DNA of 64,000 bases from Clostridium sp. OS1-26 (GTDB lineage: Bacteria; Bacillota; Clostridia; Clostridiales; Clostridiaceae). The DNA is taken from the NCBI RefSeq assembly GCF_030915445.1, contig NZ_CP133264.1:4125208-4189207 (forward strand). The letters are read 5' to 3'. Positions 9,329 to 18,490 of the stretch are shown piece by piece; positions within the stretch are counted from its first letter, which is position 1; every line of letters starts with the position of its first letter. The notes beneath the pieces are model-generated. The model ran no database searches. It was not told the origin of the DNA and saw only the letters and a list, made by a program, of their open reading frames with translations. The position numbers and the translations under genes were made by a program.

Positions 9329-9372
9329 AAAAACAAATAAAGAATCCAAAAAATTTTGTTATAGGATAAATC

Positions 9373-9933
9373 CTATAACATTCCATAATCAAGAACATAT
9401 AAATTATTATTTTCATCATATCCAAAAGAATTAATCTTACAATATTCATTTTGAAGTTCAGGGGAATTAGTAACCCACGAACGTTTAAACTTTTCTAGAA
9501 TGGGAAAAAACCTATCTTCATTTGCAAATTTGAATCCTTTTTCAATATAAGTATATATTGTTTCTGTAGATTCGGTGCTTGTATCCAATGAGTTTAAAAG
9601 CTTATGAACAGTTAAATATAGAAATTTACTTTCATATATTGCATACACAGGACACAGTATTTCCTTAAACTCTTGGAGCCGCTCATCATACGATGTGTAT
9701 AAATCAAATTCGTTAAGACATTGATCTGCACCAACGGGCAAACGAAAACCTGTGGCATCAGATGAGGCCTTAATTATAAAATTATCTATTTTATATACAC
9801 AACGCATAGATCGTGCTATAATATTTTGCCTAGTTAATTGTCTCAATAAGTGGCTGCTTGTCCTCTTATTACGACCTAATGACATACCATACTGATTTAA
9901 AAATTTTTCAGCTTGTTGTAATTCTGTAGTCAT
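9373..9933 (-). CDS. Hypothetical protein (possible kinase-like fold at C-terminus)
   Basis: A 186-residue soluble protein that I do not recognise. It has no signal peptide or membrane span. The C-terminal stretch SFGYDENNNLYVLDYG resembles the catalytic/metal loop ending in D-x-G of protein-kinase-like and phage-associated kinase-like proteins, but no ATP-binding lysine loop is clear. GGGGGAC is placed well before the ATG. It is flanked by the sigma operon and a 440-base gap; no operon partner is apparent. Confidence 0.65.
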   Translation of the reverse strand: MTTELQQAEKFLNQYGMSLGRNKRTSSHLLRQLTRQNIIARSMRCVYKIDNFIIKASSDATGFRLPVGADQCLNEFDLYTSYDERLQEFKEILCPVYAIYESKFLYLTVHKLLNSLDTSTESTETIYTYIEKGFKFANEDRFFPILEKFKRSWVTNSPELQNEYCKINSFGYDENNNLYVLDYGML

Positions 9934-10289
9934 AAATCAGTCCCCCTTTTTATCTAGTATATATTCTCTAAAGTAAATATTTTTAAAAAAATTATTCAAA
10001 GCTAGAATTTATTTATTTAATAAGTTGATAATTGAATAAATATAAAGATTTTTATTCAATTATTAAATTATTTTGATAAGTAAGAATATTATAATTTATA
10101 ATAACATAAAAAGAGGGTATTTTAAAAGTCAAAATCTTAACTTTATAAATAATCTTATCCTATGGATATTATCTTCTCTATATAAAAATGATGGATGATA
10201 ACTTAATTCCATATTATAGTATAACTGAAAAAATAATATATGCAACAATAAATTTATTTGTAAATTAGCTCAAGCTATCTCATTTATAC
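9934..10289. other. Gene-free A/T-rich stretch
   Basis: Very A/T-rich; presumably holds the promoter of the unknown minus-strand gene. I see no hairpin, repeat or coding signal in it. Confidence 0.4.
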
Positions 10290-10333
10290 AAAAAAATAAA
10301 AATAGGCTTGAATTTTAAATGTATCCAGGCCTA
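10290..10333 (-). terminator. Terminator after the PHP-domain gene
   Basis: On the minus strand TAGGCCTG pairs with CAAGCCTA (one mismatch) around a long loop, and a T-rich run (TTTTTATTTTTTT) follows. Confidence 0.7.
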
Positions 10334-10376
10334 AAATTATAAATATATAGCTAGAGGTGATTTGGGATGTTAACTA

Positions 10377-11141
10377 TTAGGCACCATGATGAGTTAAGGT
10401 TCTACCATGCATAAGTCTATTTACAGAGAAATCGTATTTTAACATTCTTATAGACTGATGTTTTGCTATCATATTTCCTATTGTTAATTTTTCTATATCA
10501 TAATAGTCAAGACAGTGAGTATCAGAGCCTACAGACATTAATATATTATTTTTCTTAAGTTTCTTTAATAATCTGCTTGTTTTCCAAGAATCTATAGAAT
10601 TAACTACTTCATCAAAGTAGTCATATCCTTCATTTACGTTTAATTCCCAAAATAAATTGTGCTCTTTTAATGTATTGATAACATATCTTAAACCATATAT
10701 TTTACAAGCGTTTAGTAAGTTTGTATGGGCAAGTCCTATTTTACAAGTTAACTTTGAAGTGTATTTTCCGATTTCACTAAGTTTAACACTGTGTTTGAAG
10801 TAATCTATATACTCTAAAAGCACATAATCTAATTTATTAAGATCTTCATAAGGTAGATTATCTAAGTCGCATAATTCTTTATTCATGCATATCTCAATTC
10901 CTGCAAGTACTTGAATCTTATCTTTGTACTTTTCTTTCAGCTCGTTAATATTTATTATATAATTTTTAACATCTTTTTTTAGCAATGATTGACATTTATC
11001 TGTTTCGAAGTGATCTGAAATACCTATGGTAGTTACAGAATTAACAATTGCATTTTGTATAATTTTTTCAGGTGTGTGTATCCCGTCAGACCAGATGGTA
11101 TGATTATGCAAGTCCATAAAAGACATTTCGCTTAAATCCAT
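10377..11141 (-). CDS. PHP-domain phosphoesterase (HisK/YcdX-like)
   Basis: A 254-residue cytoplasmic metal-dependent hydrolase of the polymerase-and-histidinol-phosphatase superfamily. Metal-binding motifs are visible in order: DLHNHTIWSDG (10-20), ISDHFE (39-44), AGIEI near residue 79, and SVGSDTHCLD near residue 208. Relatives hydrolyse histidinol phosphate or other small phosphoesters. No histidine genes are nearby, so the substrate is unknown. AGAGGTC precedes the ATG. It is monocistronic, with its own terminator. Confidence 0.8.
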   Translation of the reverse strand: MDLSEMSFMDLHNHTIWSDGIHTPEKIIQNAIVNSVTTIGISDHFETDKCQSLLKKDVKNYIININELKEKYKDKIQVLAGIEICMNKELCDLDNLPYEDLNKLDYVLLEYIDYFKHSVKLSEIGKYTSKLTCKIGLAHTNLLNACKIYGLRYVINTLKEHNLFWELNVNEGYDYFDEVVNSIDSWKTSRLLKKLKKNNILMSVGSDTHCLDYYDIEKLTIGNMIAKHQSIRMLKYDFSVNRLMHGRTLTHHGA

Positions 11142-11575
11142 ACAGTTGACCTCTTTTCAATTTAAAATATATTCTGAAAATAATCGTTTACAATAATATA
11201 ATATATCAAATCGTCTAAATTGTAAATGAATTTTGAACAATTAATACAATAGAATATTAAATGATATAATTCTTTGTTAAAGTATTAATGAATTTTATAA
11301 TTCGCAACAAGAGATTTGTGCAAGATTTCATATTTTATATTGCAAAATATATTTTAAATAAGATTTAATGTAGCAACTTTAGTATTTCTGCATAGTATAA
11401 TATTAAACGGGAGATGAAAATAAAAGTTTACCGGTAATATTTTTATTATGATATATGAGCAGGGGATATTAGCCCCTGCTCTCTAACATACATACAAATT
11501 TTAGAACTAAAAACTTTGTTTTTCAGAACATAAAAATAAAAGTAGAATATACTGATTACTGGTAGTATGTATAAA
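11142..11575. other. Gene-free stretch with one strong hairpin
   Basis: About 430 A/T-rich bases between divergent genes. GAGCAGGGG (11457-11465) pairs perfectly with CCCCTGCTC (11473-11481), but no T tract follows. It looks like a stranded terminator or leader element of a lost gene. Confidence 0.4.
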
Positions 11576-11588
11576 AGAGGTTAGAGTC

Positions 11589-12080
11589 TTGAAAATATAT
11601 GTGGTTAGGCCAGGGGACTCCATATGGACTATTGCAAAAGAAAATGGAGTCAGCACAGAGAGCATTATTAATGCTAATGGGCTTCAAAATTCCACTAAGC
11701 TAGTGGTAGGCCAGACTTTGGTTATACCATCAACAGAGAGCGCATATAGAGTTAGACCAGGAGATTCTATATGGTCCATTGCTAGAAAATTTAACGTTGC
11801 AGAAAGCATAGGAAATCGAGCGGCTATTGATAGAGCTGCAGCTCGCGGTGCGGAAATAAAATATGATGAGACAGCACAATCGCCTCATTACAACTACTTT
11901 GACGACAGTGAAAGAGAGCATGTTGTATGGTTTGAAGATGCCAGAAGTGTTGAGGCTAAATATAAGTTAGTTAATGAATATGGTTTAAGGGGAGTAAGTT
12001 ACTGGGTATTAGCTCAACCTTTCCCACAGAATTGGCAAGTGTTAGATGATATGTTCCATATTACTAAGGTTATAAAATAA
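11589..12080 (+). pseudogene. Internally deleted LysM-GH18 spore cortex hydrolase (SleL/YaaH-like) remnant
   Basis: A 163-residue open frame starting at TTG after AAGAGG. Residues 4-48 are a full LysM repeat. Residues 53-70 (YRVRPGDSIWSIARKFNV) begin a second LysM that breaks off. From about residue 75 the sequence is the C-terminal end of a GH18 N-acetylglucosaminidase of the SleL/YaaH type (VVWFEDARS, GLRGVSYWVL). Intact relatives have about 420-430 residues, so roughly 260 residues, including the catalytic DxxDxE motif, are missing. The deletion is in frame. Catalysis is not expected; peptidoglycan binding by the remaining LysM is possible. Confidence 0.8.
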
Positions 12081-12184
12081 AAAATATAATACTAAACTCA
12101 TTATAAAAAGTATTTTAGCTAAAAAGATGCTTAAATAAATTTGGCGAATAATTTAGGTTTAATAGGTCAGTTTAATTATTTATA

Positions 12185-12213
12185 TTGACATAATTTAGTA
12201 TATAACATACAAT
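12185..12213 (+). promoter_or_regulatory. Sigma-A promoter of the cobalamin-controlled opine operon
   Basis: A perfect -35 TTGACA (12185-12190), a 17-base spacer, and -10 TACAAT (12208-12213), about 20 bases before the first riboswitch. No second promoter of this quality was seen between the two riboswitches, so both should lie on one transcript. Confidence 0.7.
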
Positions 12214-12231
12214 GTTGTTGTAAAGTTAAAT

Positions 12232-12441
12232 ATTAGGATATTAGGTTTATCTAATAATTAAAAGGGAAAGTGGTGAAAATCCACTACAGCCCCCGCTACT
12301 GTATACGGCGACAAATTCGTTATCCACTGGATTTATCTGGGAAGGAAGAAAGAGAAAGACCCGTGAGTCAGGAGACCTGCCTTTTATCTTGAATTGCAAT
12401 CTTTCGGAGGGAGGGAAAATGCATAGAAACTGTTATATTAT
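12232..12441 (+). promoter_or_regulatory. Cobalamin riboswitch 1 (of a tandem pair)
   Basis: Shows the conserved core AAAAGGGAAAG, CAGCCCCCGCTACTGT and the B12 box AGTCAGGAGACCTGCCT (12366-12382), followed by CTTTCGGAGGG as the loop expected to kiss the core. In this class, binding of a cobalamin usually shuts off downstream expression. It lies directly behind a strong promoter and about 550 bases before cntL. Confidence 0.92.
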
Positions 12442-12482
12442 ACTGAATATAACAACATATGTGTTTTTATAATTTGTTTGTT

Positions 12483-12512
12483 AGAGACTTCGAAAGAAGT
12501 CTCTATTATTAT
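12483..12512 (+). terminator. Expression-platform hairpin of riboswitch 1
   Basis: A perfect 9-bp stem AGAGACTTC / GAAGTCTCT with a GAAA tetraloop, then ATTATTATAT. The U tract is interrupted, so termination may be leaky; it is the likely control hairpin of the first aptamer. Confidence 0.6.
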
Positions 12513-12555
12513 ATGCTCTTATAAAATCACATAATATGGCAATAAAATTAAATAT

Positions 12556-12775
12556 TTTAGTATTAGGTGCTGCCATTATTAAAAAAATGGGAGTTAAAAG
12601 GGAAAGTGGAATGCCACTGCAGCCCTACGCTACTGTGAGGAGGATGAAACCTTAATTATGTCACTAAAATACTTGTGTGAATTTTAGGAAGACGAGGGAG
12701 TAAGATGAATCTAAGCCAGGAAACCTGCCTAGTACTTGTTGATTCTTTCGGAGGGGAAGTTGTAAACGGTATAGA
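12556..12775 (+). promoter_or_regulatory. Cobalamin riboswitch 2 (of a tandem pair)
   Basis: Repeats the class signature: AAAAGGGAAAG, CACTGCAGCCCTACGCTACT and the B12 box GCCAGGAAACCTGCCTA (12715-12731), followed by TTCTTTCGGAGGGG. The core differs from the first copy (CAGCCCTACGCTACT versus CAGCCCCCGCTACT), and the central insert is different, so this is not a recent duplication. Confidence 0.9.
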
Positions 12776-12817
12776 TATATTTGCTATAGGCAAATATTAT
12801 TTCTATGATAAAAAACT

Positions 12818-12842
12818 GAACCTTTATAGGTTCTTTTTTATT
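12818..12842 (+). terminator. Expression-platform terminator of riboswitch 2
   Basis: GAACCT-TTAT-AGGTTC followed by TTTTTTATTT: a classical intrinsic terminator just after the second aptamer and 149 bases before cntL. Confidence 0.85.
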
Positions 12843-12990
12843 TAGAATGTGTATATTCTTCTTTGAATTAGAAAGGAGTTGCTTGAAACAGTATTAATCA
12901 GAATATAAAGGTTTAAAATTGGAGGTTTTTAACAGTAAATTGGAAATAACAAATAACACATTAAAGAAAATAAATTTGAGGTGAGCGTGT

Positions 12991-13770
12991 ATGGATAAAC
13001 ATAAATTTTTATTAGATTTAAAGCTATTAAATATAGATCTTAATGAGATTATGAATTTATGTAAAGAACATAATGAATGTTTTACAGTTTTAAAAGACAA
13101 GCTTGATTATGTATGTAATTTTATATTAGATGATTCTAACAACTTAAAATGGAATAAATACATGTCAAAAAAAGATTATGATACTTTAATTAAAGAATTG
13201 AGAGAATCTACTTCAAAGGCTTTAGGATTTGTTGAAAAATGTCAAGCAAATAACATATTAAATGGTAACTTAGATTCTTTTAAGTATTCTGATGAGTTAA
13301 AACTAGCAGTACAAAACGAAATATTAGAATTTGATATAAATAATAAATCAAAAATTCTATTTATAGGTTCTGGAGCTATGCCGATAACAGCCTTTACAAT
13401 AAGTAATGAAGTTAACTCTGAAATAGTTTGTTTAGATATTGATAACGAAGCGCTTAATCTATCCCAAAAATTATCAGATAAATATGGAATTAAAAACATA
13501 TCTTTTTCGTCAGAGCACCTAAGTAAATTAAATTTAGATAACTTTAGCCATATCATAATAGCCTCTTTAGTTGAATTAAAATTAGATATAGCAAAATATT
13601 TATTAAAAAATATTTATAAAGATACAAAAATTATTTTAAGATATGGAAATAATTTAAAGAGCATATTTAATTACCCTTTAGATGTAAGGATATTGAATAA
13701 TTGTCAAAAAACAATAATAAAAAATAACAAGTATATTTATGAAAATGTGGTTTTGGAGAAAGCTTTATAA
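12991..13770 (+). CDS. cntL: Nicotianamine synthase-like opine metallophore synthase CntL
   Basis: A 259-residue protein with the SAM-binding motif typical of bacterial nicotianamine synthase-like enzymes: ILFIGSGAMPITAFT (122-136), then VCLDID (146-151). In staphylopine, pseudopaline and yersinopine synthesis this enzyme transfers an aminobutyrate group from S-adenosylmethionine to histidine. The amino acid used here cannot be read from sequence. It is the first gene of the operon behind two cobalamin riboswitches, with GAGGTGA six bases before the ATG. Its TAA overlaps the ATG of cntM by one base, implying translational coupling. Confidence 0.88.
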   Translation: MDKHKFLLDLKLLNIDLNEIMNLCKEHNECFTVLKDKLDYVCNFILDDSNNLKWNKYMSKKDYDTLIKELRESTSKALGFVEKCQANNILNGNLDSFKYSDELKLAVQNEILEFDINNKSKILFIGSGAMPITAFTISNEVNSEIVCLDIDNEALNLSQKLSDKYGIKNISFSSEHLSKLNLDNFSHIIIASLVELKLDIAKYLLKNIYKDTKIILRYGNNLKSIFNYPLDVRILNNCQKTIIKNNKYIYENVVLEKAL

Positions 13771-15086
13771 TGAGCAAAAATGTATATAGAAATCTAAAAA
13801 ATACATTAATAGTAGGATCAGGACCGGTAGCAATAAATATGCTGATTAATTTATCTAAAGGGTTTTCTGATGAAATTGGAATGGTTACTAGGGATAGTGA
13901 TAAAACTACAAAATTTTTTAGAGAATTAAAAGACAATGACTTTACATTGAAAGGAAATGTATCTAAAAGAGAGTTATCTTCAATAGAGGGAAGTTATAAA
14001 TTACAAAACTTGTATATAGGATGCTCTGATATACAAGATATTTGGGAAACTATTGTGTTATGTATTCCTTGTGATTGCTATATGGAAGTATTAAAAAAAT
14101 TAGACTTTAGAAAGTTAAAAAAGACAGAAACCATTATTTTAGTATCACCGGAATTTGGATCAAGTATATTAATTTCTAATTATTTAAAAATGTATGAAAG
14201 AAGTTTTGAAATAATTAGTTTATCAAATTATTTTGGTGCAACAAAATACACTTCTCCAGAATCATTGTTAAAAATAACAACAAAAGCTTTGAAGAAAAAA
14301 ATATATTTAGGTTCAACTTTAAAGAATAATTACAAAATACAAGTTATTAAAAACTTTTTTGAAAAAATTGGAATTGATTATGAGGTTTTAGATGAACCAT
14401 TAGAAGTAGAAAGTAAAAACATAACTGTATTTGTACATCCAGCTTTTTTAATTAGTAGGATTAGCTTAAATAAAGTATTTGATTATGATAAAACAACTAA
14501 ATATATATACAAGCTATATCCAGAAGGTCCAATAACAATGAAAACTATATCTATTATGCGTTCTTTGTGGAAAGAAATATCTGATGTGTATATTAATCTT
14601 AAAATTGAGCCTATAAATCTTCTCAAGTTTTTAAATGATGATAATTATCCTGTACTAGAAGAGTCTATACCTAGGGCAAATATTGATAACTTTATGACGT
14701 ACGATAGGACAAAACAAGAATATTTGCTATATGTTAGATATTCTTCAATATTGATAGATCCATTTTCTATACCTGATGAGAATGGAAGATATTTTGATTT
14801 TTCAAAAGTTTCTTATCCTAAAATCTATAAAGATAATTTAGGAAAATGGAATATACCTAGAATGCCTCTTGAGGACTACAAAAAAATCTCACTTTTATAT
14901 AGTATTGGAGAAATGCTAAATATAAAGATGGTAAGCACAAAATATTTAATAAATCTGTTTGAGATTTATTTGAATAAATTTATTGAAGATAAAGGTAAGA
15001 AAAATATAAATAGCAATATATTTAAAAATGTCAGCATAAATAATGCAAAAATTATAGTTGAGGAGAAATTAAATGAAGATAAATAA
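13770..15086 (+). CDS. cntM: Opine dehydrogenase CntM-like (opine metallophore, second step)
   Basis: A 438-residue protein of the staphylopine dehydrogenase family. It starts with a Rossmann NAD(P)-binding segment, NTLIVGSGPVAINML (11-25). Characterised relatives reductively condense the CntL product with pyruvate (staphylopine, yersinopine) or 2-oxoglutarate (pseudopaline) using NAD(P)H. Which keto acid is used here is unknown. It overlaps cntL by 1 base and the exporter gene by 14 bases, so the three form a tight biosynthesis/export block. Length is normal for the family (about 430). Confidence 0.87.
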   Translation: MSKNVYRNLKNTLIVGSGPVAINMLINLSKGFSDEIGMVTRDSDKTTKFFRELKDNDFTLKGNVSKRELSSIEGSYKLQNLYIGCSDIQDIWETIVLCIPCDCYMEVLKKLDFRKLKKTETIILVSPEFGSSILISNYLKMYERSFEIISLSNYFGATKYTSPESLLKITTKALKKKIYLGSTLKNNYKIQVIKNFFEKIGIDYEVLDEPLEVESKNITVFVHPAFLISRISLNKVFDYDKTTKYIYKLYPEGPITMKTISIMRSLWKEISDVYINLKIEPINLLKFLNDDNYPVLEESIPRANIDNFMTYDRTKQEYLLYVRYSSILIDPFSIPDENGRYFDFSKVSYPKIYKDNLGKWNIPRMPLEDYKKISLLYSIGEMLNIKMVSTKYLINLFEIYLNKFIEDKGKKNINSNIFKNVSINNAKIIVEEKLNEDK

Positions 15087-15924
15087 AGGCGTTATATTAG
15101 CAATAATGTCTTCTTTCACATTTAGTATAATGAACGTTTTGGTAAAGTCTGTTAGCTCCAGCATACCATCTAATGAAATAGCGTTTTTTAGAGGAATAAT
15201 TGGAGTATTTCTGATATTAATATTAATGAAAATCTCCAATGTAAAATTTTCTAAAGAAGAAAAACCAATGCTACTACTTAGAGGTATGCTTGGTGGTCTT
15301 TATATGGTAACGTATTTTTTTGCTATTTCAACAATGAAACTAGGAGATGCAACTATATTAGCACACTTATCTGGCGTCTTTGTGATGATATTTTCGGCAA
15401 TTTTCTTAAAAGAAAGGTTGCCAAAGAATGCGTGGATATTTATTATTATTATACTATTTGGTGCGATGCTTATAATAAATCCATTTACATATTCTACATA
15501 TTCTTTTTATGCCATATTTGGACTGTTAAGCGCAGTTTTATCAGCAAGTGCTTCAATTACAATAAGAAAGTTAGCAAAATCAAAAAAGCATCATAATTAT
15601 GAAATTGTGTTTTATTTTTTAGCAGCATCTACAATAGTAGCAGCTGTATTAATGAAAAATAAGTTTGTAATACCAACAGTAGAAGAATTTGCTTTACTAT
15701 TCATTCTAGGCGTTGTTTCATTACTTGCACAAATATTTTTAACAGGTGCTTTTGGAAATACTAATGCTGTAATTGTAGAGATAGTAAGATATATAGGGAT
15801 ATTCTTTAATACAGCTTGGGGATTTATTTTATTTAAAGAATCATTAACTATGTATTCTATTATAGGAGGAATACTTATTGTTGGAGCATCTATTATTTTA
15901 TCTAGGCAAAAATCATTGTCATAA
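15073..15924 (+). CDS. EamA/DMT-family transporter, probable opine exporter
   Basis: A 283-residue protein with ten predicted membrane spans in two EamA halves (about 5-135 and 145-278). Pseudopaline is exported by an EamA-type protein (CntI) in Pseudomonas aeruginosa, whereas Staphylococcus uses an MFS protein (CntE). This gene therefore follows the Pseudomonas pattern despite the Gram-positive host. It overlaps cntM by 14 bases and precedes the uptake ABC genes. Export of the metallophore is inferred from position; EamA proteins as a family carry many metabolites. Confidence 0.82.
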   Translation: MKINKGVILAIMSSFTFSIMNVLVKSVSSSIPSNEIAFFRGIIGVFLILILMKISNVKFSKEEKPMLLLRGMLGGLYMVTYFFAISTMKLGDATILAHLSGVFVMIFSAIFLKERLPKNAWIFIIIILFGAMLIINPFTYSTYSFYAIFGLLSAVLSASASITIRKLAKSKKHHNYEIVFYFLAASTIVAAVLMKNKFVIPTVEEFALLFILGVVSLLAQIFLTGAFGNTNAVIVEIVRYIGIFFNTAWGFILFKESLTMYSIIGGILIVGASIILSRQKSLS

Positions 15925-15991
15925 AAAATAATGTGCTTAGAAGATTTTCTATTGATTTATTAAAAATAAATGTAAATAAGGAGGAGAAACT

Positions 15992-17539
15992 ATGAAAATC
16001 AAAAAAATTATGAGTGCTATTTTGATAACATCTTTTATAACAGTACCCTTTTTAGGGTGCAGTGCTTCAAAAAATGTAAATAATAATGTAAATAATAAAG
16101 AAGGTAAAAAAATTACATATCTTTATGTACATGCTACTAATACGCTAAATCCACATTTGAAAGCATGTGGGAATATGCCTATAAGAGCTGGTATCGTTGA
16201 AACACTTGTAAAAATAGATAATGACTTGACTCTTAAGCCATGGTTACTTGAAAGTTGGGAGAGCAAAGATGCAAAAAGTTGGGAGTTTAAAATTAGAAAG
16301 GGTATAACTTTTCACAATGGAACTTCTTTAGATGCTGCTATAGTAAAGGCAAATATTGAACATTGTATTAAAGATAATCAAGGTATTGCAAATACATTAA
16401 ACATTGAATCTATGGAGGCTAATGGGAATATTTTAAAAATCGTTACAAAAAAACCGAATGCAGCATTACCATCAGAATTTGCTCACCCTGAGACAGCAAT
16501 TATAGATGTAAATGCTCCTAATAAAGATACAAAACCTATTGGTACAGGAGCTTTCAAGGTTGAAAACTTTAAACCAGGTTCGTCAATACAGTTAGTAAAG
16601 AATGATAAATATTGGGATGGAGAAGTAAAGCTTGATAAAGTAAGTTTTGAATTTAATCAGGATTCAAATGCAAGGTTTCAAGCTCTAGAATCAGGGAGTG
16701 CAGATGTAATTTATAAACCAGCAGTGGAAGTTATAAATAAACTTAAGAAAAACCCAAAGTTTTCAATTGATAGCACACCAGGATTACGTGCAGACATGAT
16801 AGTATATAATGTTAAAAAGCCAATCTTATCAAACTTAGATTTTAGAAAAGGTTTAGATTCTCTTATTAATAGAAAAGAAATTGTGGAAAACATAATGTCA
16901 GGAGAAGCTACTGAAGCATATGGTCCTTTTATGGGAACACTTCCTTTTTCAATAGATTATAAGAAAAATGAATTTGGAGCAGATAAAGCACTTGAGCATT
17001 TTAAAAAAGCAGGATTGAATGTAGCTGATAGCAAAGTGTCTAATAATGGTAAACCCTTAAAACTAAAGATAGTTTCATATGCATCCCGAGCAGAACTGCC
17101 ATTAATAACACAAATTATTCAATCAAACGCTAAAAAAATAGGCTTAGAAATGGACATAGTTTTAGTTGAAGGTGAAAACGTTGACAAATATTTAAAGAAT
17201 AATAACGATTGGGATTTTTGTGTATATTCCATGCTTACTGCACCAAGAGGTGATGCAGGATATTATTTAAATACTTCAATTATGCCTAATGGCGTTTTAA
17301 ATCACGGAGGCATAAATGATAGTAAATTAGTAGCTATAATTAATGAATTTAACAGCTGCACAGATGATAAAAAAAGAACTAATCTTGCTAGAGAGGCTAC
17401 TGCAATAATAAATGAAAACACATATAACTCATATATTGTATATCCAACTGCAACTGCAGCATATAACAAACGTGTTGTTAATTGGAAAACATCGCCAAGT
17501 GAATTTTATATGATAACTAAGGATTTGGATGTGAAATAA
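15992..17539 (+). CDS. cntA: Opine/nickel ABC transporter substrate-binding lipoprotein (CntA/NikA-like)
   Basis: A 515-residue family 5 extracellular solute-binding protein. The lipobox FLGC places the lipidated cysteine at residue 23. The fold signature PLAxGxxxFHNGTxLDA-like appears as RKGITFHNGTSLDAA near residues 105-118. CntA binds metal-loaded staphylopine in S. aureus, and NikA relatives bind Ni or Co complexes. Location directly after the metallophore genes argues that it captures the loaded opine. AAGGAGGAG precedes the ATG, and a 67-base gap separates it from the exporter gene. Confidence 0.9.
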   Translation: MKIKKIMSAILITSFITVPFLGCSASKNVNNNVNNKEGKKITYLYVHATNTLNPHLKACGNMPIRAGIVETLVKIDNDLTLKPWLLESWESKDAKSWEFKIRKGITFHNGTSLDAAIVKANIEHCIKDNQGIANTLNIESMEANGNILKIVTKKPNAALPSEFAHPETAIIDVNAPNKDTKPIGTGAFKVENFKPGSSIQLVKNDKYWDGEVKLDKVSFEFNQDSNARFQALESGSADVIYKPAVEVINKLKKNPKFSIDSTPGLRADMIVYNVKKPILSNLDFRKGLDSLINRKEIVENIMSGEATEAYGPFMGTLPFSIDYKKNEFGADKALEHFKKAGLNVADSKVSNNGKPLKLKIVSYASRAELPLITQIIQSNAKKIGLEMDIVLVEGENVDKYLKNNNDWDFCVYSMLTAPRGDAGYYLNTSIMPNGVLNHGGINDSKLVAIINEFNSCTDDKKRTNLAREATAIINENTYNSYIVYPTATAAYNKRVVNWKTSPSEFYMITKDLDVK

Positions 17540-17542
17540 AGT

Positions 17543-18490
17543 ATGAATAGATTAAGTAAACAATTTGGCAAAATTTTATTATTTCTTTTTCTTCTTTCCT
17601 TCTTTAGCTTTATGATTATAAAATTAGCACCGGGAGACCCTGTAATGAACATATTAGGAACACAGGATTTAGCTGCTTCTAACCAAGATATAGAACAATT
17701 ACGTGAAAAATTAGGACTTAATAAACCTATGCTAGTTCAATATTATGATTGGTTAAAGAACGTTGTTCAGTTTAATTTGGGAAACTCTATAATAACAGGA
17801 AAATCCGTTACTAGTCAAATAGGGCACTCATTTTTAAATACAGTTATCCTAGCCTTAGGTTCTACTTTAGTAATGCTAGTTATATCAATTCCGCTAGGAG
17901 TAGTCTCTGCCTTTTATAGAAATGGTGTAGTAGATAAAGTGATTAAACTGCTTAATGCTGTAGGGGCATCAATACCAGGCTTTTGGCTTGGATTTTTACT
18001 CGTAGACATCTTTGCTACTAAATTAAATTTATTGCCTTCAATGGGGATAGGTGAGATAAAACATATTGTTCTGCCTTCTCTAACTTTAGGAATAACAATG
18101 GCACCGCCTTATGTTAGATTACTAAAAGCAAGCCTAGTCGAAAATATGGAGCAGGATTTTGTTAGAGCTGCTTACGCAAGGGGAATTACAAAGAAAAGAA
18201 TATTCTTTTTCCATATTTTTAGAAAAAGTTTAATACCTTTTATTACTCTCTTTGGAATGAGTATTGGAAGTTTTATGGGTGGAACAGTTGTTATTGAGGT
18301 TCTTTTCTCATACCCTGGGCTAGGCAAATTAGCAATAGATTCTATAACAGCTAGAGATTATTCTATAATACAAGGCTTTATTTTATTTACAGGTTTAATT
18401 GTATTTCTAATAAATGTTATTGTAGATATGCTGTACCATCATATTGATCCTTCTATATCCGCCAAGGAGGTGGAAGCTGTTGAAGTTTAA
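17543..18490 (+). CDS. cntB: Opine/nickel ABC transporter permease (CntB/NikB-like)
   Basis: A 315-residue inner-membrane permease of the dipeptide/nickel (DppB) type, with six spans and the cytoplasmic EAA loop (FVRAAYARGITKKRIFFFH, about 210-228) that contacts the ATPases. The N-terminal LAPGDPV (about 29-35) is typical of DppB/NikB proteins. It begins 4 bases after the cntA-like stop and overlaps the next permease. With CntC it should form the channel for the metal-opine complex. Confidence 0.9.
   Translation: MNRLSKQFGKILLFLFLLSFFSFMIIKLAPGDPVMNILGTQDLAASNQDIEQLREKLGLNKPMLVQYYDWLKNVVQFNLGNSIITGKSVTSQIGHSFLNTVILALGSTLVMLVISIPLGVVSAFYRNGVVDKVIKLLNAVGASIPGFWLGFLLVDIFATKLNLLPSMGIGEIKHIVLPSLTLGITMAPPYVRLLKASLVENMEQDFVRAAYARGITKKRIFFFHIFRKSLIPFITLFGMSIGSFMGGTVVIEVLFSYPGLGKLAIDSITARDYSIIQGFILFTGLIVFLINVIVDMLYHHIDPSISAKEVEAVEV

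Noticed and set aside
11457-11481. GAGCAGGGG hairpin as an active terminator
   Set aside because: No T tract follows and no gene ends immediately before it on either strand.
15073-15924. EamA gene as an unrelated metabolite exporter
   Set aside because: Its 14-base overlap with cntM and its position before the importer genes make a role in the opine system more likely, in line with CntI of Pseudomonas.
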